From: Cyanobium sp. CZS25K
GTDB taxonomy: Bacteria; Cyanobacteriota; Cyanobacteriia; PCC-6307; Cyanobiaceae
Direction: 5' to 3'
Assembly: GCA_030373325.1 (NCBI GenBank)
Contig: JAUCZB010000004.1
Coordinates: forward strand, 1-64,000
DNA length: 64,000 nucleotides
Of the stretch, positions 27,034-35,620 are shown piece by piece. Position 1 is the stretch's first letter. Every line of letters starts with the position of its first letter. The translations under genes and the position numbers were made by a program. Below the pieces are notes generated by a model, which did not search any database, was not told the DNA's origin, and saw only the letters and a list, made by a program, of their open reading frames with translations.

Positions 27034-27288
27034 ATGGAGCCGCTGACCACTGCTCACCAACACCCCGCTGACCTGCAGCTGGCCGCCACGATTGCCGCCT
27101 GGGAAGCCGAATGCGCTGCCGGCTGGATCGAGCCCGCGCCGGTGGATCTGCAGGGCGAACTCTCCCTCCCCGCTGCTGCTGACCAGGGCTTGCTGGGCTC
27201 CGCCTGGGATAGCTGGTCCTCCAACCCCTATCTGGAGCAACCCCAGGTGGAGGAGCAGCCGGGCTTTGCCGCCTTTGAACCCTGGTGA
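27034..27288 (+). CDS. hypothetical 84-residue acidic protein of the mobile element
   Basis: The frame from the ATG at 27034 gives an acidic protein (TIAAWEAECAAGWIEPAPVD, ending PGFAAFEPW) with many Trp residues. I do not recognise a family. The shared leader with the gene at 27502 suggests co-regulation. Small acidic proteins in mobile elements are sometimes anti-defence factors, but nothing here shows that. Confidence 0.5.
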   Translation: MEPLTTAHQHPADLQLAATIAAWEAECAAGWIEPAPVDLQGELSLPAAADQGLLGSAWDSWSSNPYLEQPQVEEQPGFAAFEPW

Positions 27289-27406
27289 GCCGCCAGGTGC
27301 TGGTAGCGGCGGCTGGTTCATGGCCGCTGCGCCAGACACCGCTGAGCCTCACCCGGGGAGCAGGGTTTTGGTTGGCTACGCCTTTTGGTCTGCGTCCAGA
27401 CCCGTC

Positions 27407-27501
27407 AAGGGCTGCGCGGGGTGCATACCCCCCGGGCCGATGGCCCCCTGGACGGCCCTGGCCCCCGGGTGGTGGAAGCGGTGTTCTTTGGCACCTCAGC
27501 C
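27407..27501 (+). promoter_or_regulatory. structured leader of the second small gene (copy B)
   Basis: Short hairpins (GGGGTGCATACCCC, GGGCCGATGGCCC) are followed by GTGGAAGCGGTGTTCTTTG (27472-27490), 11 bases before the ATG at 27502. This copies leader A in motif and spacing. Confidence 0.5.
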
Positions 27502-27666
27502 ATGAAAAGCCGCTCTTGGAAACTCACCTGCTGGTTCTGGCTGTACCGCCAGACGCGGGGTCTGCGCTGGTTTGTGGCCCTGGTCTGGCCGCTGCATCAG
27601 CTGCCGCGCCGGTTGGCGATCGAGCTGGAACTGCGCCGCTGTGAACGCCGCTGGCAGCGGGACTAA
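27502..27666 (+). CDS. hypothetical 54-residue basic protein
   Basis: The short frame encodes a basic, Trp-rich protein with a hydrophobic middle (GLRWFVALVWPLHQLPRRL). It could be membrane-associated. It is followed by a GGGGCTGCGGCCCC hairpin at about 27674. No family is recognised. Confidence 0.45.
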   Translation: MKSRSWKLTCWFWLYRQTRGLRWFVALVWPLHQLPRRLAIELELRRCERRWQRD

Positions 27667-28199
27667 CGCCTGAGGGGCTGCGGCCCCTTTGGGGACACCT
27701 GCTGCGCATGCCCCTGTGGTGGGGGGAAACGTGCTGCTCGTGGCGCAGCGCTTGTTGGTTTTCCCGCGCCTGCGGTGTCGGCTCCACCCGCTCGCGCCTG
27801 CTCGGGGTTGCGTCGCCACCGCCCGTGGCGCTGGGGGTGGTTGGGACCTTGAACACCTGGTGGGTGCCCGCGCCTGCGGGCTGCGCTCCACCCACTCGCG
27901 CCTGCTCGGGGTTCCGCTGCGCCCGCCGTGGCGCGGGTGGGGCTGCTGCTGCTGGAGGTTTTTGCAGGGAGGGGAGCAGCAGCTGCTGTGTTCGGGGGTC
28001 GGCTCGCTGGGGCTCCCCGGTGGGTTGCGGCTTGCGCTGAGTGGTGCGCGGCTGGGTTGTGGGCTGCTGTCCCTGGTGGGGGTGCTGCTGTTGACACGAC
28101 ACGCGGCTGGAGGGGGCGTCGTGGTGCTGGCTTGGTCGTCCCCCGATTCTCCCTTCGCTCTGCTGCGGGTTTGGGGGTGCGTCCTGCGCCAACCCCACG
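27667..28199. other. GC-rich repetitive stretch before the sigma-factor gene
   Basis: No gene is supported. Long frames on both strands have biased, low-complexity composition. The stretch holds a short hairpin near 27674 and an imperfect direct repeat of about 80 bases (27764 and 27867). Confidence 0.4.
27764..27945. repeat. imperfect direct repeat, two units of about 80 bases
   Basis: CCCGCGCCTGCGG begins both units (about 27764 and 27867), and each continues with GCTCCACCC then CTCGCGCCTGCTCGGGGTT. The units are about 103 bases apart. No coding function is apparent. Confidence 0.6.
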
Positions 28200-28766
28200 A
28201 TGCGCCCCCTCTCAGACCGCGATCGCCTTGTGCATCAGTTCCTACCCCTGGCCGGAGCCCTGGCCCGTCGTTTCCACCGCCGCTACCACGACCTGCTGGA
28301 GGCCGGCGATGCGCTCGGGGTCGCCCAGCTGGAGCTCGTTCGGGCCTGCGGCAGGGTCACCGATCCCACCACCGCCCCGGCGTACCTCAAGCGCTGCATC
28401 CAGGGTGCCCTGGCCCACTGGCTGCGTGATCGGGCGTTGATCGTCCGGCTGCCGGCCGCTGCCCGCTCAGAAGCGACCTGGAAACACAAGAGCCTGGATC
28501 AGCCGCTGGAGGGCAGTGGGGGCAGCTGGTTGGAGGCCCTGGCCGCCCCTGAGTCCACCTCCCCGGAGGGTGAAGCTGCCCTGGAGCCGGGGTTGGAGGC
28601 CTTGGTGGAGCAACTGCCCACTGCCCAGGCGGCTGCCCTGCGGCTCACGGTGCTGGAAGGTCTGAGCCTGCGGGAAGCGGGCCGTCGGCTGGGGATCAGC
28701 CCGATGACGGTGCAGCGTGCCCAGCAGAAAGCCCTGGCCAGCCTGCGGGAGCAGGTGACGGCCTGA
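28200..28766 (+). CDS. sigma-70 family RNA polymerase sigma factor
   Basis: The 188-residue protein has a region 2-like helix bundle (LVHQFLPLAGALARRFHRRY, then GVAQLELVRACGR) and a clear region 4 helix-turn-helix (LPTAQAAALRLTVLEGLSLR, EAGRRLGISPMTVQRAQQKA). It is a short sigma factor of the alternative or ECF-like kind with no anti-sigma gene beside it. Carriage by an integrative element suggests it directs transcription of the element's own genes. A perfect hairpin follows the stop. Confidence 0.85.
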   Translation: MRPLSDRDRLVHQFLPLAGALARRFHRRYHDLLEAGDALGVAQLELVRACGRVTDPTTAPAYLKRCIQGALAHWLRDRALIVRLPAAARSEATWKHKSLDQPLEGSGGSWLEALAAPESTSPEGEAALEPGLEALVEQLPTAQAAALRLTVLEGLSLREAGRRLGISPMTVQRAQQKALASLREQVTA

Positions 28767-28814
28767 GGGCCATGCGGGCCCGCTCCTCTGGGCAGGAGCG
28801 GGCCCGCATGGCCC
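28767..28814 (+). terminator. perfect 21-bp hairpin after the sigma gene
   Basis: Arms 28767-28787 and 28794-28814 pair at all 21 positions around a six-base loop. There is no T-run after it, so it may act as an RNA-stabilising or bidirectional stop structure rather than a classic terminator. Confidence 0.6.
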
Positions 28815-29266
28815 GCACCGGTGGGGGTGGCTGGGCACGCCCAGACGTGTGTGCCTGAGTCTGTCGCGTGGAGCAGAGGTGTGAACCTATAACTGCAGAC
28901 AGGATATAGCTCATAGGGCATTATAATTGCTTCATGGAAGAAGCAAATTGAAGAAATACGGCTTCTCTCATTTCTCTTTGCTCGGACCCTGGCGTGTATC
29001 TGTTGCCATAGATTCTGCTGTGGGAAAGGACTTTCTGGCTATCGCGCGGGGCACTCTGCAGGTTCCTCTCCGCTCCTGATCAACAGCTTTCGCGGATGGA
29101 GGAACAGACCCTCGGGGACATGGTCGTGGCACCAGTGTTTTGAGGCAGCGTCAGCAGCTGACGTGTCTTAGGGGGGGGGAGGGGTTGATCCGTAGCTCAT
29201 CCCCAGGGGATGCCTGGCGCTTGAGAGGCGAAACTGGGGAGCCGAGTCGTTGATCTGTTCTGACGT
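28815..29266. other. AT-richer stretch between the sigma gene and the XRE-like gene
   Basis: A TATAAT box at 28922-28927 lies 20 bases before a TTG-initiated 43-codon frame (28948-29079; KKYGFSHFSLLGPWRVSVAI). That may be a small gene, but I cannot assign it. A run of nine G bases stands near 29171. Nothing else is supported. Confidence 0.35.
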
Positions 29267-30298
29267 TCAATCATTTACTTCGGGATTTCCGAGAATGTCC
29301 AGAAGTCCCTCGCCGCAAGCCTGCTCGTAATCTTGACTGGGTAGAAATTCAACCTCCACTTCCGATGCCTTGCGTCCGTCCGTATAGATTGTTTCAGGGA
29401 TGACGAAATAGTCATAAAGATCACTCGGCAGATCTGATTGTTTGCGTTGATGCTGGAGGAATTGAGTCAGTTTCCATGGGGTCACTTCAGCGCCAAGCCA
29501 GTGGCTCAATCCACGTGCGTAGAGGATCAGATACTGTTCAAGCTTCTCTGTTGGGATGGTTTCGGCGCCAGAAGCAACGGACATGGCATGAGACTGGATG
29601 TTATTAGGAAAGTGTTGGACCAATGTGCTGTAAGTTGGGTAGTAATCACGTTTTCTGATATCAGCGAGTCCCTTTACCAGTTTGGCAAACGTTTGCACGT
29701 ATTCATAGGCATCCGTGTCATTCAGGTTTTCGAGGTACAGCCAGGCCATTGGTGGAAAGCAGAGTCCGGAGAAATAGTTCAGAAAGTCCCCTGCTGTCCA
29801 GAGCCTGGTTTTCTCTGGGGAGATGCTTGCAACTGATCGCACGTCAACAAGCTTCCTGGAGATGACGGGGTCGAGATCTGCACGATCTTTTTCGTTTGTT
29901 GCACAGGCTCTGTTGAGGTAATCCAATCCCACAAAAAGCTTGGGTTTTGGCTCCAGTCTCCCTCTGATCAGGTTGCTGATCTGACTTCCGTGCAGAAGAG
30001 GTAACCCTCCCGAGAATACCGAAATGATGGATGTGACGTCGTCATAGGTCCAACCATTCAGGGTGATCCATGAGCGCAGCAGGCGGCCCATATCCAGGCG
30101 TCCCTTTTCCATCCTGCGGGCCAGTGGGATGTGGTTGAAGTCACCCCACTCGGATGGGTCGTCCAGCTCAGCCCCAAGGACGACTCCCTTCTGGTGCCCT
30201 TCTGATGCCGGGCTGTCTTTGGCCGAGGGGTTGGCGGTGTCGGTTGTGCGAGATGCCGGTGGTTCTGCCTCTGACCGGTGCGTGCTCGTCTTCGGCAT
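29267..30298 (-). CDS. XRE-like DNA-binding protein of unknown function
   Basis: Using the ATG at 30298, preceded by AGAGGA, the protein has 343 residues. Residues about 70-125 (GRLLRSWITLNGWTYDDVTS, then LHGSQISNLIRGRLEPKPKL) show an XRE-type helix-turn-helix pattern ending in the usual SNxxRGxxxP. The rest is mixed alpha/beta and unknown to me. Its codons are more AT-rich than the neighbours', which points to foreign origin. It may be a repressor or control protein of the mobile element. Confidence 0.6.
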   Translation of the reverse strand: MPKTSTHRSEAEPPASRTTDTANPSAKDSPASEGHQKGVVLGAELDDPSEWGDFNHIPLARRMEKGRLDMGRLLRSWITLNGWTYDDVTSIISVFSGGLPLLHGSQISNLIRGRLEPKPKLFVGLDYLNRACATNEKDRADLDPVISRKLVDVRSVASISPEKTRLWTAGDFLNYFSGLCFPPMAWLYLENLNDTDAYEYVQTFAKLVKGLADIRKRDYYPTYSTLVQHFPNNIQSHAMSVASGAETIPTEKLEQYLILYARGLSHWLGAEVTPWKLTQFLQHQRKQSDLPSDLYDYFVIPETIYTDGRKASEVEVEFLPSQDYEQACGEGLLDILGNPEVND

Positions 30299-30522
30299 GG
30301 TCCTCTGGCTGGCTCTGGCCATCCTAGTTCGATGGGCCATTCCTGTTGCAGAACAGGCCTGTCGCGAGTGGCGGCCCTGGGCGTCAAACCCCCTGCAGGA
30401 GCTGGATTCGTAGGCGGAAGACGTCAGTGCGCCTCCGTTTCCACGCCCCGTCATGGGCCCGCCCCGCTGGCTTGTCAGGCCTGTGTACGCCGGGGCTGCG
30501 CGTACAGGTGGGAACATGCTGT

Positions 30523-30984
30523 ATGGTCTTTGAGTCCCCCGCATTCACGATCGTGAACAGGCCTGGCCACCGGCCTAAACCCATTTCATACAAGCGCTGT
30601 ACAGCTTTCCGTCCCCCTTCGACCAGACCAGCCAGGCGTCCCGCTACGCCAGCTTGTTCCGCCCCGTTAAGTCACTGTCTGGATGCTTCCGACCAGTCCG
30701 CCCCAGCTGGTGGGTGGAAGCTGCCCAGGTCGGGGGCGTCCCCCATCGCTTCGCCCTGGATCAGCCTCAAACAGGTCTGTGAGGTGCTGGAGATCTCCCG
30801 ATGGTCCGTCAACAAGTTGGTCCGCAACGACGAGTTCCGGCCTGGCCTGCACTTCCGTTACCTGCTGCTGAGACCTGACCAGACACGGCCCAAGCGCCAA
30901 TACAACATCGTCGAAATCGAGAAGCTGCTGAGCAGGATCTCGATGCGCCATCACCGTCTCCGCCTGAAGAAGTTCTCTCGCTGA
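30523..30984 (+). CDS. AlpA/excisionase-like helix-turn-helix protein
   Basis: The last 75 residues (WISLKQVCEVLEISRWSVNK, LVRNDEFRPGLHFRYLL) form a winged HTH like AlpA or MerR-type excisionases, ending in a basic tail. The start is uncertain: I use the ATG at 30523, but the N-terminal 70 or so residues look unconserved. Such proteins direct excision or activate the integrase in phage satellites and other elements. It precedes the helicase gene on the same strand. Confidence 0.6.
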   Translation: MVFESPAFTIVNRPGHRPKPISYKRCTAFRPPSTRPARRPATPACSAPLSHCLDASDQSAPAGGWKLPRSGASPIASPWISLKQVCEVLEISRWSVNKLVRNDEFRPGLHFRYLLLRPDQTRPKRQYNIVEIEKLLSRISMRHHRLRLKKFSR

Positions 30985-31088
30985 GCGCTGGCTGCGAGGC
31001 CGGGGGCTGCTGGGCAGTCCTCGGCTTCGCGGCCATTTCCTGCCGTCAACACCCACTCGCCCACCACTCACCTACCAGGACTCCGTCC

Positions 31089-32774
31089 ATGACCCCACCG
31101 ACCAGCCCGCCCGCCTCGCTTGGGCGTTTCCGGCGCTCCCGACGCTCCAGCACCTCCCCCCGCCGACGTCCGTTCTCCCTCCCGAAGCCCCCTCCGGTGA
31201 GCAGTCCCGCTCCAGCCTGCGTGCACTCCAAGGCAGCCCCCGCCGTCAGCACTCTCCCCGAGGGGTGTTGGTTGGCCGATGGCTCGCCGATCGACCTTCA
31301 ATCCGCTAGGCGGATCCAGCTGGAAGCGGCTGGTCTGCTGCGCTGCCTTGGGGAAACCGTCTATTCCTACGAGCAGGGCTTCTGGCGACCCGTCACGACG
31401 AATGCCCTCAAGCGTCAGGCCCAGGAGATCCTGAGCAGATGCTGGTCACCGCGCCATTCTCAGGGGTGCATCTTTGGCTCGCACGCCCAGGTCATGGCGA
31501 CGGTCGAGAGCCTCAAGATCTGCCTGGGCCGGGAGCCTCTGCTGAGCGTCGATCACCGCCCCCATGTGATCGTTTTCTCCAATGGCACGTACGACCTGCA
31601 GCAGCAACGGCTGGTTGACCACGATCCTGACCACGGCGCGACCTATCGACTCGCCCTTCCCTTTCAGGACGCTGCCGCCTGTCCTCCTGAGCTGGAGAGG
31701 GTCATGGAGCGCTGCTACCTACCGGGGGCGCAGACCATCATCCGGGCCATGATCCGTTGGGTAGTGGACCCCAGCATCCGCTACGGACAGTGCTTTCATC
31801 TCCAGGGATCCAGTGGCAGCGGCAAGGGTCTGCTGATCGACTTCCTGCGTTCGCTTTTCCCGCCTGAGCTGCATGGAGACATGCTCTGTCCCTCGCTGCT
31901 CAGCGGACCGGAGAAGGTTCACCAGTTCATCCTGGGCCGGCGGCTGGTGGTGTTTCCGGACTGTCCCACCTCCTTCAAGGCTCAGAAGCGCTGGAACACC
32001 TTCTACGAGCTCGTGGAGAACAAGCTCGTCACCACGCGCAAGTTGCACTGCGGGGAGGCTGAGCAGTCCCGCCGGATGGACTGCCGATACATCTTGGCCA
32101 GTACCGGACCGTTCATCTCCAGCGACGGCACCGATGGCTTTCATCGAAGGGTCCGCACCCTCTGCACCGTGCCGCGGCGGGGCGACCAGGACTACCGGTT
32201 GGAATCGGATCTTCAGGCGCCATCGGAGCGCTACCTGTCCATCCGCGCGGAAGCGGTCAGCTGGGCCCTGCGCATGCCGGTCGGCGAGGTTCTGGCCGTT
32301 CTCGATGGCAAGGACCCCGCCGGGCTGCTGGAGGACAGTGCCCGGGACGCAGCCGTTAGCGGTGACTCCGTCAGTCTCTGGGCCGATGCCTGTCTGATCC
32401 CTGCGGCGGGCCCTGATGGGCCTGACACCGTCGTGGCGGATCAGGACTGGATGGAGATGTTCGAAGTCTTCAAGGCCTGGTGCCAGTTCACTTGCTCTCC
32501 TGTGGTGCCGCTCTCGAACTTCCAGGGACAGTTGCGCAAGCTGCTGGGACCGACACGGTGCCTGCCGCGCTCGAAAGCTCCGATGGCGTCCACCTCCACG
32601 GGAGAAGCGAGCCTGCGACGCAACCTGCCCAAGTTGGACGCTGGATTCCAGCTGCGCCCCGACGTACTGGTGGATCAGACGCGTCTCGACCCCAGGGCTC
32701 TCGGGAATGGCGGGCTGGCCGCTCTGGCACAGCTCCCCGCTGCGACGCGACGCAGCGATGGCGTCGACGGCTGA
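31089..32774 (+). CDS. SF3 (D5-like) primase/helicase of a mobile element
   Basis: The 561-residue protein has a D5-type N-terminal module (VIVFSNGTYDLQQQRLVDHD near 160-180) and an SF3 AAA+ core with Walker A LQGSSGSGKGLLIDFL (about 238-253), a Walker B-like stretch RRLVVFPDC near 285, and RYILASTGPF. In phage satellites and plasmids this helicase unwinds the replication origin as a hexamer. No separate primase motif is visible, and the first 55 residues are low-complexity Pro/Ser/Arg. It suggests the element replicates after excision. Confidence 0.85.
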   Translation: MTPPTSPPASLGRFRRSRRSSTSPRRRPFSLPKPPPVSSPAPACVHSKAAPAVSTLPEGCWLADGSPIDLQSARRIQLEAAGLLRCLGETVYSYEQGFWRPVTTNALKRQAQEILSRCWSPRHSQGCIFGSHAQVMATVESLKICLGREPLLSVDHRPHVIVFSNGTYDLQQQRLVDHDPDHGATYRLALPFQDAAACPPELERVMERCYLPGAQTIIRAMIRWVVDPSIRYGQCFHLQGSSGSGKGLLIDFLRSLFPPELHGDMLCPSLLSGPEKVHQFILGRRLVVFPDCPTSFKAQKRWNTFYELVENKLVTTRKLHCGEAEQSRRMDCRYILASTGPFISSDGTDGFHRRVRTLCTVPRRGDQDYRLESDLQAPSERYLSIRAEAVSWALRMPVGEVLAVLDGKDPAGLLEDSARDAAVSGDSVSLWADACLIPAAGPDGPDTVVADQDWMEMFEVFKAWCQFTCSPVVPLSNFQGQLRKLLGPTRCLPRSKAPMASTSTGEASLRRNLPKLDAGFQLRPDVLVDQTRLDPRALGNGGLAALAQLPAATRRSDGVDG

Positions 32775-32972
32775 GAGGCGGAAACAGTGGAGTCAGGGGG
32801 CCCTTAGTGACGGGCCTCCTCCGTGGCGTGGGTGGAGGGCACCATGTCTCCGCCCGCAGGGGGGAACAGGCAGAGCTGGAGGTCCTGAGTGCGAGTCAAG
32901 GAGTCATGGCGGTGGCGCCGCTGCGGCCGAGAGCGGCGTCAGCGCAAGGGCTCCGAGGGTTTTCCCCCTGTC
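32775..32972. other. gap between the convergent helicase and integrase genes
   Basis: No gene is supported in this stretch. It separates two genes that end towards each other. Confidence 0.4.
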
Positions 32973-34241
32973 TCAGCCCAGAGACAGGCTTTCGAGGGGA
33001 TCGGCCTGGCCCTCGATCCACTGCCGGTACGCCTTGTTGTGGGCAGCGACGGTGTGCCCCATGAACAGGGCCCCATGCGTGTCAGTGACCCGGTGAAGCG
33101 GGCTGTGCAGTCGGCGGGCGTAGGCATGGCGGAAGCCATAGGACGTCTGGCCATCTCCCGGAAGACAGAACCCGTAGCGCCGTAGCTGCTGGTTCGTTCT
33201 CGCACCGGCTACAGCCAGGTTGTTCAGCTGTGGTGCGGCTTCTTCCAGGAGGGACGACACCTGGAAGGTCTGGACCCATTCGGGGTGGTAAGGCGGCACC
33301 GTACGAGGCGGATTGGTCCCCTTGGAGTTCTTCTTGCCGACTGGGATCCAGAGACAGTCCCGGTGGGTTGGGGAGGGTTCAGCGATCCATGCCTCCCATG
33401 GGCGTAGCCCGTACACCGCCATCAGGCTCAGGACCTTCTGCCAACGCCGATGGGGGCGCTGGGCGGCGTTGTGAAGGATCTGCTCGATCTCCTGATCTGA
33501 GAAGAACGGTTGATCGCGGTGGTGGACCCGCCTGCCTCGCATCTGCAGGGGATCAAGCAGGGGAGCATTCCAGCTCGCACCACACAACTCGGAGAGCTCC
33601 CGCAGAAAATTCACCAGGCGTTTGCGGGTGGGCCCATGGGGGTCGGTGCTCTCGATCACGCCCATCAGCGAACCGTCGGAGAAGGGGTGCCGGGGATCGA
33701 GTCGTTGGATGAAGCTGCCGTAGTGCTTGTCGAAACTCGACCGACTGCATCCCTCGGTCCGCTTGCGCAGCCACCACAGCTCATAGGCCCTCTCCCTCAG
33801 AGTGGCTCCGTCACCGGTGGTCGGGGTTGCCCCCCAACTGATCTGGCTCTCCCATTGGTGGCGGACATAAGCGCCATGTTGTTCGAGGTGATCGCGGAGT
33901 AGCTGGCCCCGTTCAAGAACCTCCTCCCAGTGGGCGTGGAGAGGGAGTTGGAGGGGCACCTTGGTGCCAAGGGTGCGGACGTAAAGCTTGTCGCGATGGA
34001 GCGCCAGGCTGAACCCTCTGCCAAAGAGCGCGCCACAGCAGCTGGAGAGGTGCTGGACGATCGGATCGCCAACCGACGAGCGTGGCCCAGAAGGGGACCC
34101 GGCTGGGTCCGAACGGGAACCAGGCCCCCTGGATCGGGAACCAGTGGAGCTGGAACGGGAACCACCTGCTTTGGCTGGCTGCGGTTCCCGATTGGTTCCC
34201 GTTTGGTTCCCGTTCAGTCTCCCAGAAGCACCGTTATGCAC
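32973..34241 (-). CDS. tyrosine recombinase (integrase) of the tRNA-Thr element
   Basis: The 422-residue protein carries the tyrosine recombinase residues: the first Arg in VYGLRPWEAW, Arg371 in SYGFRHAYARRL, His396 in FMGHTV and the nucleophile Tyr405 in HNKAYRQWI. The usual HxLR histidine reads as Tyr (YGFR). The catalytic set is otherwise complete. The N-terminal 50 residues are unusual: a GSRS-rich seven-residue repeat that results from the 21-bp DNA repeats at 34114-34164. The gene ends away from, and starts 56 bases from, the 3' end of tRNA-Thr, the usual place for an integrase that targets a tRNA gene. It should catalyse integration and excision of the element to its left. Confidence 0.88.
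   Translation of the reverse strand: MHNGASGRLNGNQTGTNREPQPAKAGGSRSSSTGSRSRGPGSRSDPAGSPSGPRSSVGDPIVQHLSSCCGALFGRGFSLALHRDKLYVRTLGTKVPLQLPLHAHWEEVLERGQLLRDHLEQHGAYVRHQWESQISWGATPTTGDGATLRERAYELWWLRKRTEGCSRSSFDKHYGSFIQRLDPRHPFSDGSLMGVIESTDPHGPTRKRLVNFLRELSELCGASWNAPLLDPLQMRGRRVHHRDQPFFSDQEIEQILHNAAQRPHRRWQKVLSLMAVYGLRPWEAWIAEPSPTHRDCLWIPVGKKNSKGTNPPRTVPPYHPEWVQTFQVSSLLEEAAPQLNNLAVAGARTNQQLRRYGFCLPGDGQTSYGFRHAYARRLHSPLHRVTDTHGALFMGHTVAAHNKAYRQWIEGQADPLESLSLG
34114..34212. repeat. helically phased inverted array of GGGAACC / GGTTCCC repeats
   Basis: CGGGAACCA occurs at 34114, 34135 and 34156, exactly 21 bases apart, with a degenerate GGGGACCC one more period to the left (34093). The reverse motif GGTTCCCG occurs at 34183, 34194 and 34205, exactly 11 bases apart. 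A further overlapping palindrome TTCCCGGAA lies at 34262-34270. The two groups face each other inside the integrase 5' end, beside the tRNA. The spacing equals two turns and one turn of DNA, as expected for protein-binding sites. Confidence 0.75.
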
Positions 34242-34297
34242 CGAGCATCACCCAGCGGCTGTTCCCGGAACCCTAGTGCTGGAAAGGGTTTTGAGGA

Positions 34298-34369
<72 letters not shown>

Positions 34370-34379
34370 ATGTGGAAGG

Positions 34380-34461
34380 TGGGCCGGGTTGGATTTGAAC
34401 CAACGTAGGCAGAGCCAGCGGATTTACAGTCCGCCCCCATTAACCACTCGGGCACCGACCC
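34380..34461 (-). tRNA. tRNA-Tyr (GTA)
   Basis: The minus strand gives acceptor GGGTCGG with CCGGCCC, anticodon loop CTGTAAA (GTA) and the long variable arm of class II tRNA-Tyr. It lies 10 bases upstream of tRNA-Thr and is probably co-transcribed with it. Confidence 0.95.
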
Positions 34462-34502
34462 GAACCACACCCTCAGAACTTACCAGCCGACCTCCCCACC
34501 CG

Positions 34503-34958
34503 ATGCGCCTGCTCGTGCTCCATGGCCCCAATCTCAACCTGCTTGGCCAGCGGGAGCCAGGTCTGTACGGCAGCAGCACCCTGGCGGCCATCGATGCCGC
34601 TCTGCAGCAGCAGGCCGCAGCCCTGGGGGTGGAGTTCGCCAGTTTTCAGAGCAACCACGAGGGGGCCCTGGTGGATCGCATCCAGCAGGCCGGCGACCCG
34701 GCCGGGGACACGCCCTGTAACGGGATCCTGATCAACGCCGCCGCCTACACCCACACCTCGGTGGCGATCCGCGATGCCCTGCTGGCTGTGGCGGTGCCGT
34801 TCGTGGAGGTGCATCTGAGCAACACCCACGCCAGGGAGCCCTTCCGGCATCGCTCCCTGCTGGCCGATCGGGCCCTGGGGGTCATCTGCGGCTTCGGCCC
34901 TACCAGCTATCGCCTGGCCCTCGAAGGCCTGGTGAGCCATCTGCGGGCGGCGGCATGA
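34503..34958 (+). CDS. aroQ: type II 3-dehydroquinate dehydratase
   Basis: This cytoplasmic shikimate-pathway enzyme converts 3-dehydroquinate to 3-dehydroshikimate as a dodecamer. The 151-residue protein shows [16 protein letters not shown] with the catalytic Tyr and mobile-loop Arg, [17 protein letters not shown], and [16 protein letters not shown] with the active-site His. Length and motifs are typical. The start at 34503 puts the first strand (RLLVLHGPN) at the N-terminus. Its stop overlaps the miaE start, so the pair is translationally coupled. Confidence 0.95.
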   Translation: MRLLVLHGPNLNLLGQREPGLYGSSTLAAIDAALQQQAAALGVEFASFQSNHEGALVDRIQQAGDPAGDTPCNGILINAAAYTHTSVAIRDALLAVAVPFVEVHLSNTHAREPFRHRSLLADRALGVICGFGPTSYRLALEGLVSHLRAAA

Positions 34959-35587
34959 GCAGCGTCACCGCCCCGATGGCTCCCGACCCGCCCGTGGCCG
35001 CAGCGGCCCGGGTGAAGTGGCTGGCGGCTCCCAGCAGCGCCGCCTGGCTGGAGCAGGCCCTGGCCCACCCGGAGCTTCTGCTGATCGACAATGCGCACTG
35101 CGAGCGCAAGGCGGCCGGAGCCGCCCTGCAACTGATGTTCCGCTATCCCTCCGATGGGGAGCTGGCGGCGGTGCTCAGCCCCCTGGCCCGGGAGGAGCTG
35201 GAGCACTTCGAGCGGGTGCAGGCCCTGTTGGAGCGCCGGGGCCTGGGCCTGCGGCCCCTGGCCGCCCCGCCCTACGGCGCCGCCCTGGCCGCCCTGGTGC
35301 GGCGGAATGAGCCGGAGCGGCGGCTCGACAGCTTCCTGGTGGCGGGCCTGATCGAGGCCCGCAGCCACGAGCGCATGGCTCTGCTGGCCGCCCACAGCCC
35401 CGACCCGGAGCTGCGGGAGCTCTACGGCGATCTGCTGGCCAGCGAGGCCCGCCATTTCGGCCTCTACTGGGTGCTGTGCGAACGGCGCTGGCCCCGGCCG
35501 GTGGTGGCCGATCGGCTCACGGAGCTGGCCGCGAGCGAGGCGGAGATCCTGGCCAGCCTCCATCCCCAGCCGCGCATGCACAGCTGA
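34955..35587 (+). CDS. miaE: tRNA-(ms2io6A)-hydroxylase, MiaE-like
   Basis: A ferritin-like di-iron monooxygenase that hydroxylates the isopentenyl group of ms2i6A37 in tRNAs. The 210-residue protein has the metal ligands in helices [39 protein letters not shown] and [10 protein letters not shown] (E..ExxH twice). The start at 34955 overlaps the aroQ stop (ATGA). MiaE is common in cyanobacteria, and this gene order fits the picocyanobacterial type. Confidence 0.9.
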   Translation: MSSVTAPMAPDPPVAAAARVKWLAAPSSAAWLEQALAHPELLLIDNAHCERKAAGAALQLMFRYPSDGELAAVLSPLAREELEHFERVQALLERRGLGLRPLAAPPYGAALAALVRRNEPERRLDSFLVAGLIEARSHERMALLAAHSPDPELRELYGDLLASEARHFGLYWVLCERRWPRPVVADRLTELAASEAEILASLHPQPRMHS

Positions 35588-35620
35588 GACCTGCTCCGCA
35601 TGCATCGCTGGGCCGCCCGA

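Noticed and set aside
27524..28198. 224-codon minus-strand frame rich in Pro, Gln, Arg and Ala
   Set aside because: Its composition follows from the GC-rich direct repeats; it has no domain and conflicts with the small plus-strand genes.
27667..28199. CRISPR array in the repetitive stretch
   Set aside because: There are only two long imperfect units, no short constant repeats and no regular spacers.
34114..34212. The phased GGGAACC repeats as a simple coding repeat of the integrase
   Set aside because: The 21-bp group does encode a 7-residue repeat, but the facing 11-bp group does not keep frame with codons, so a DNA-level role is more likely.
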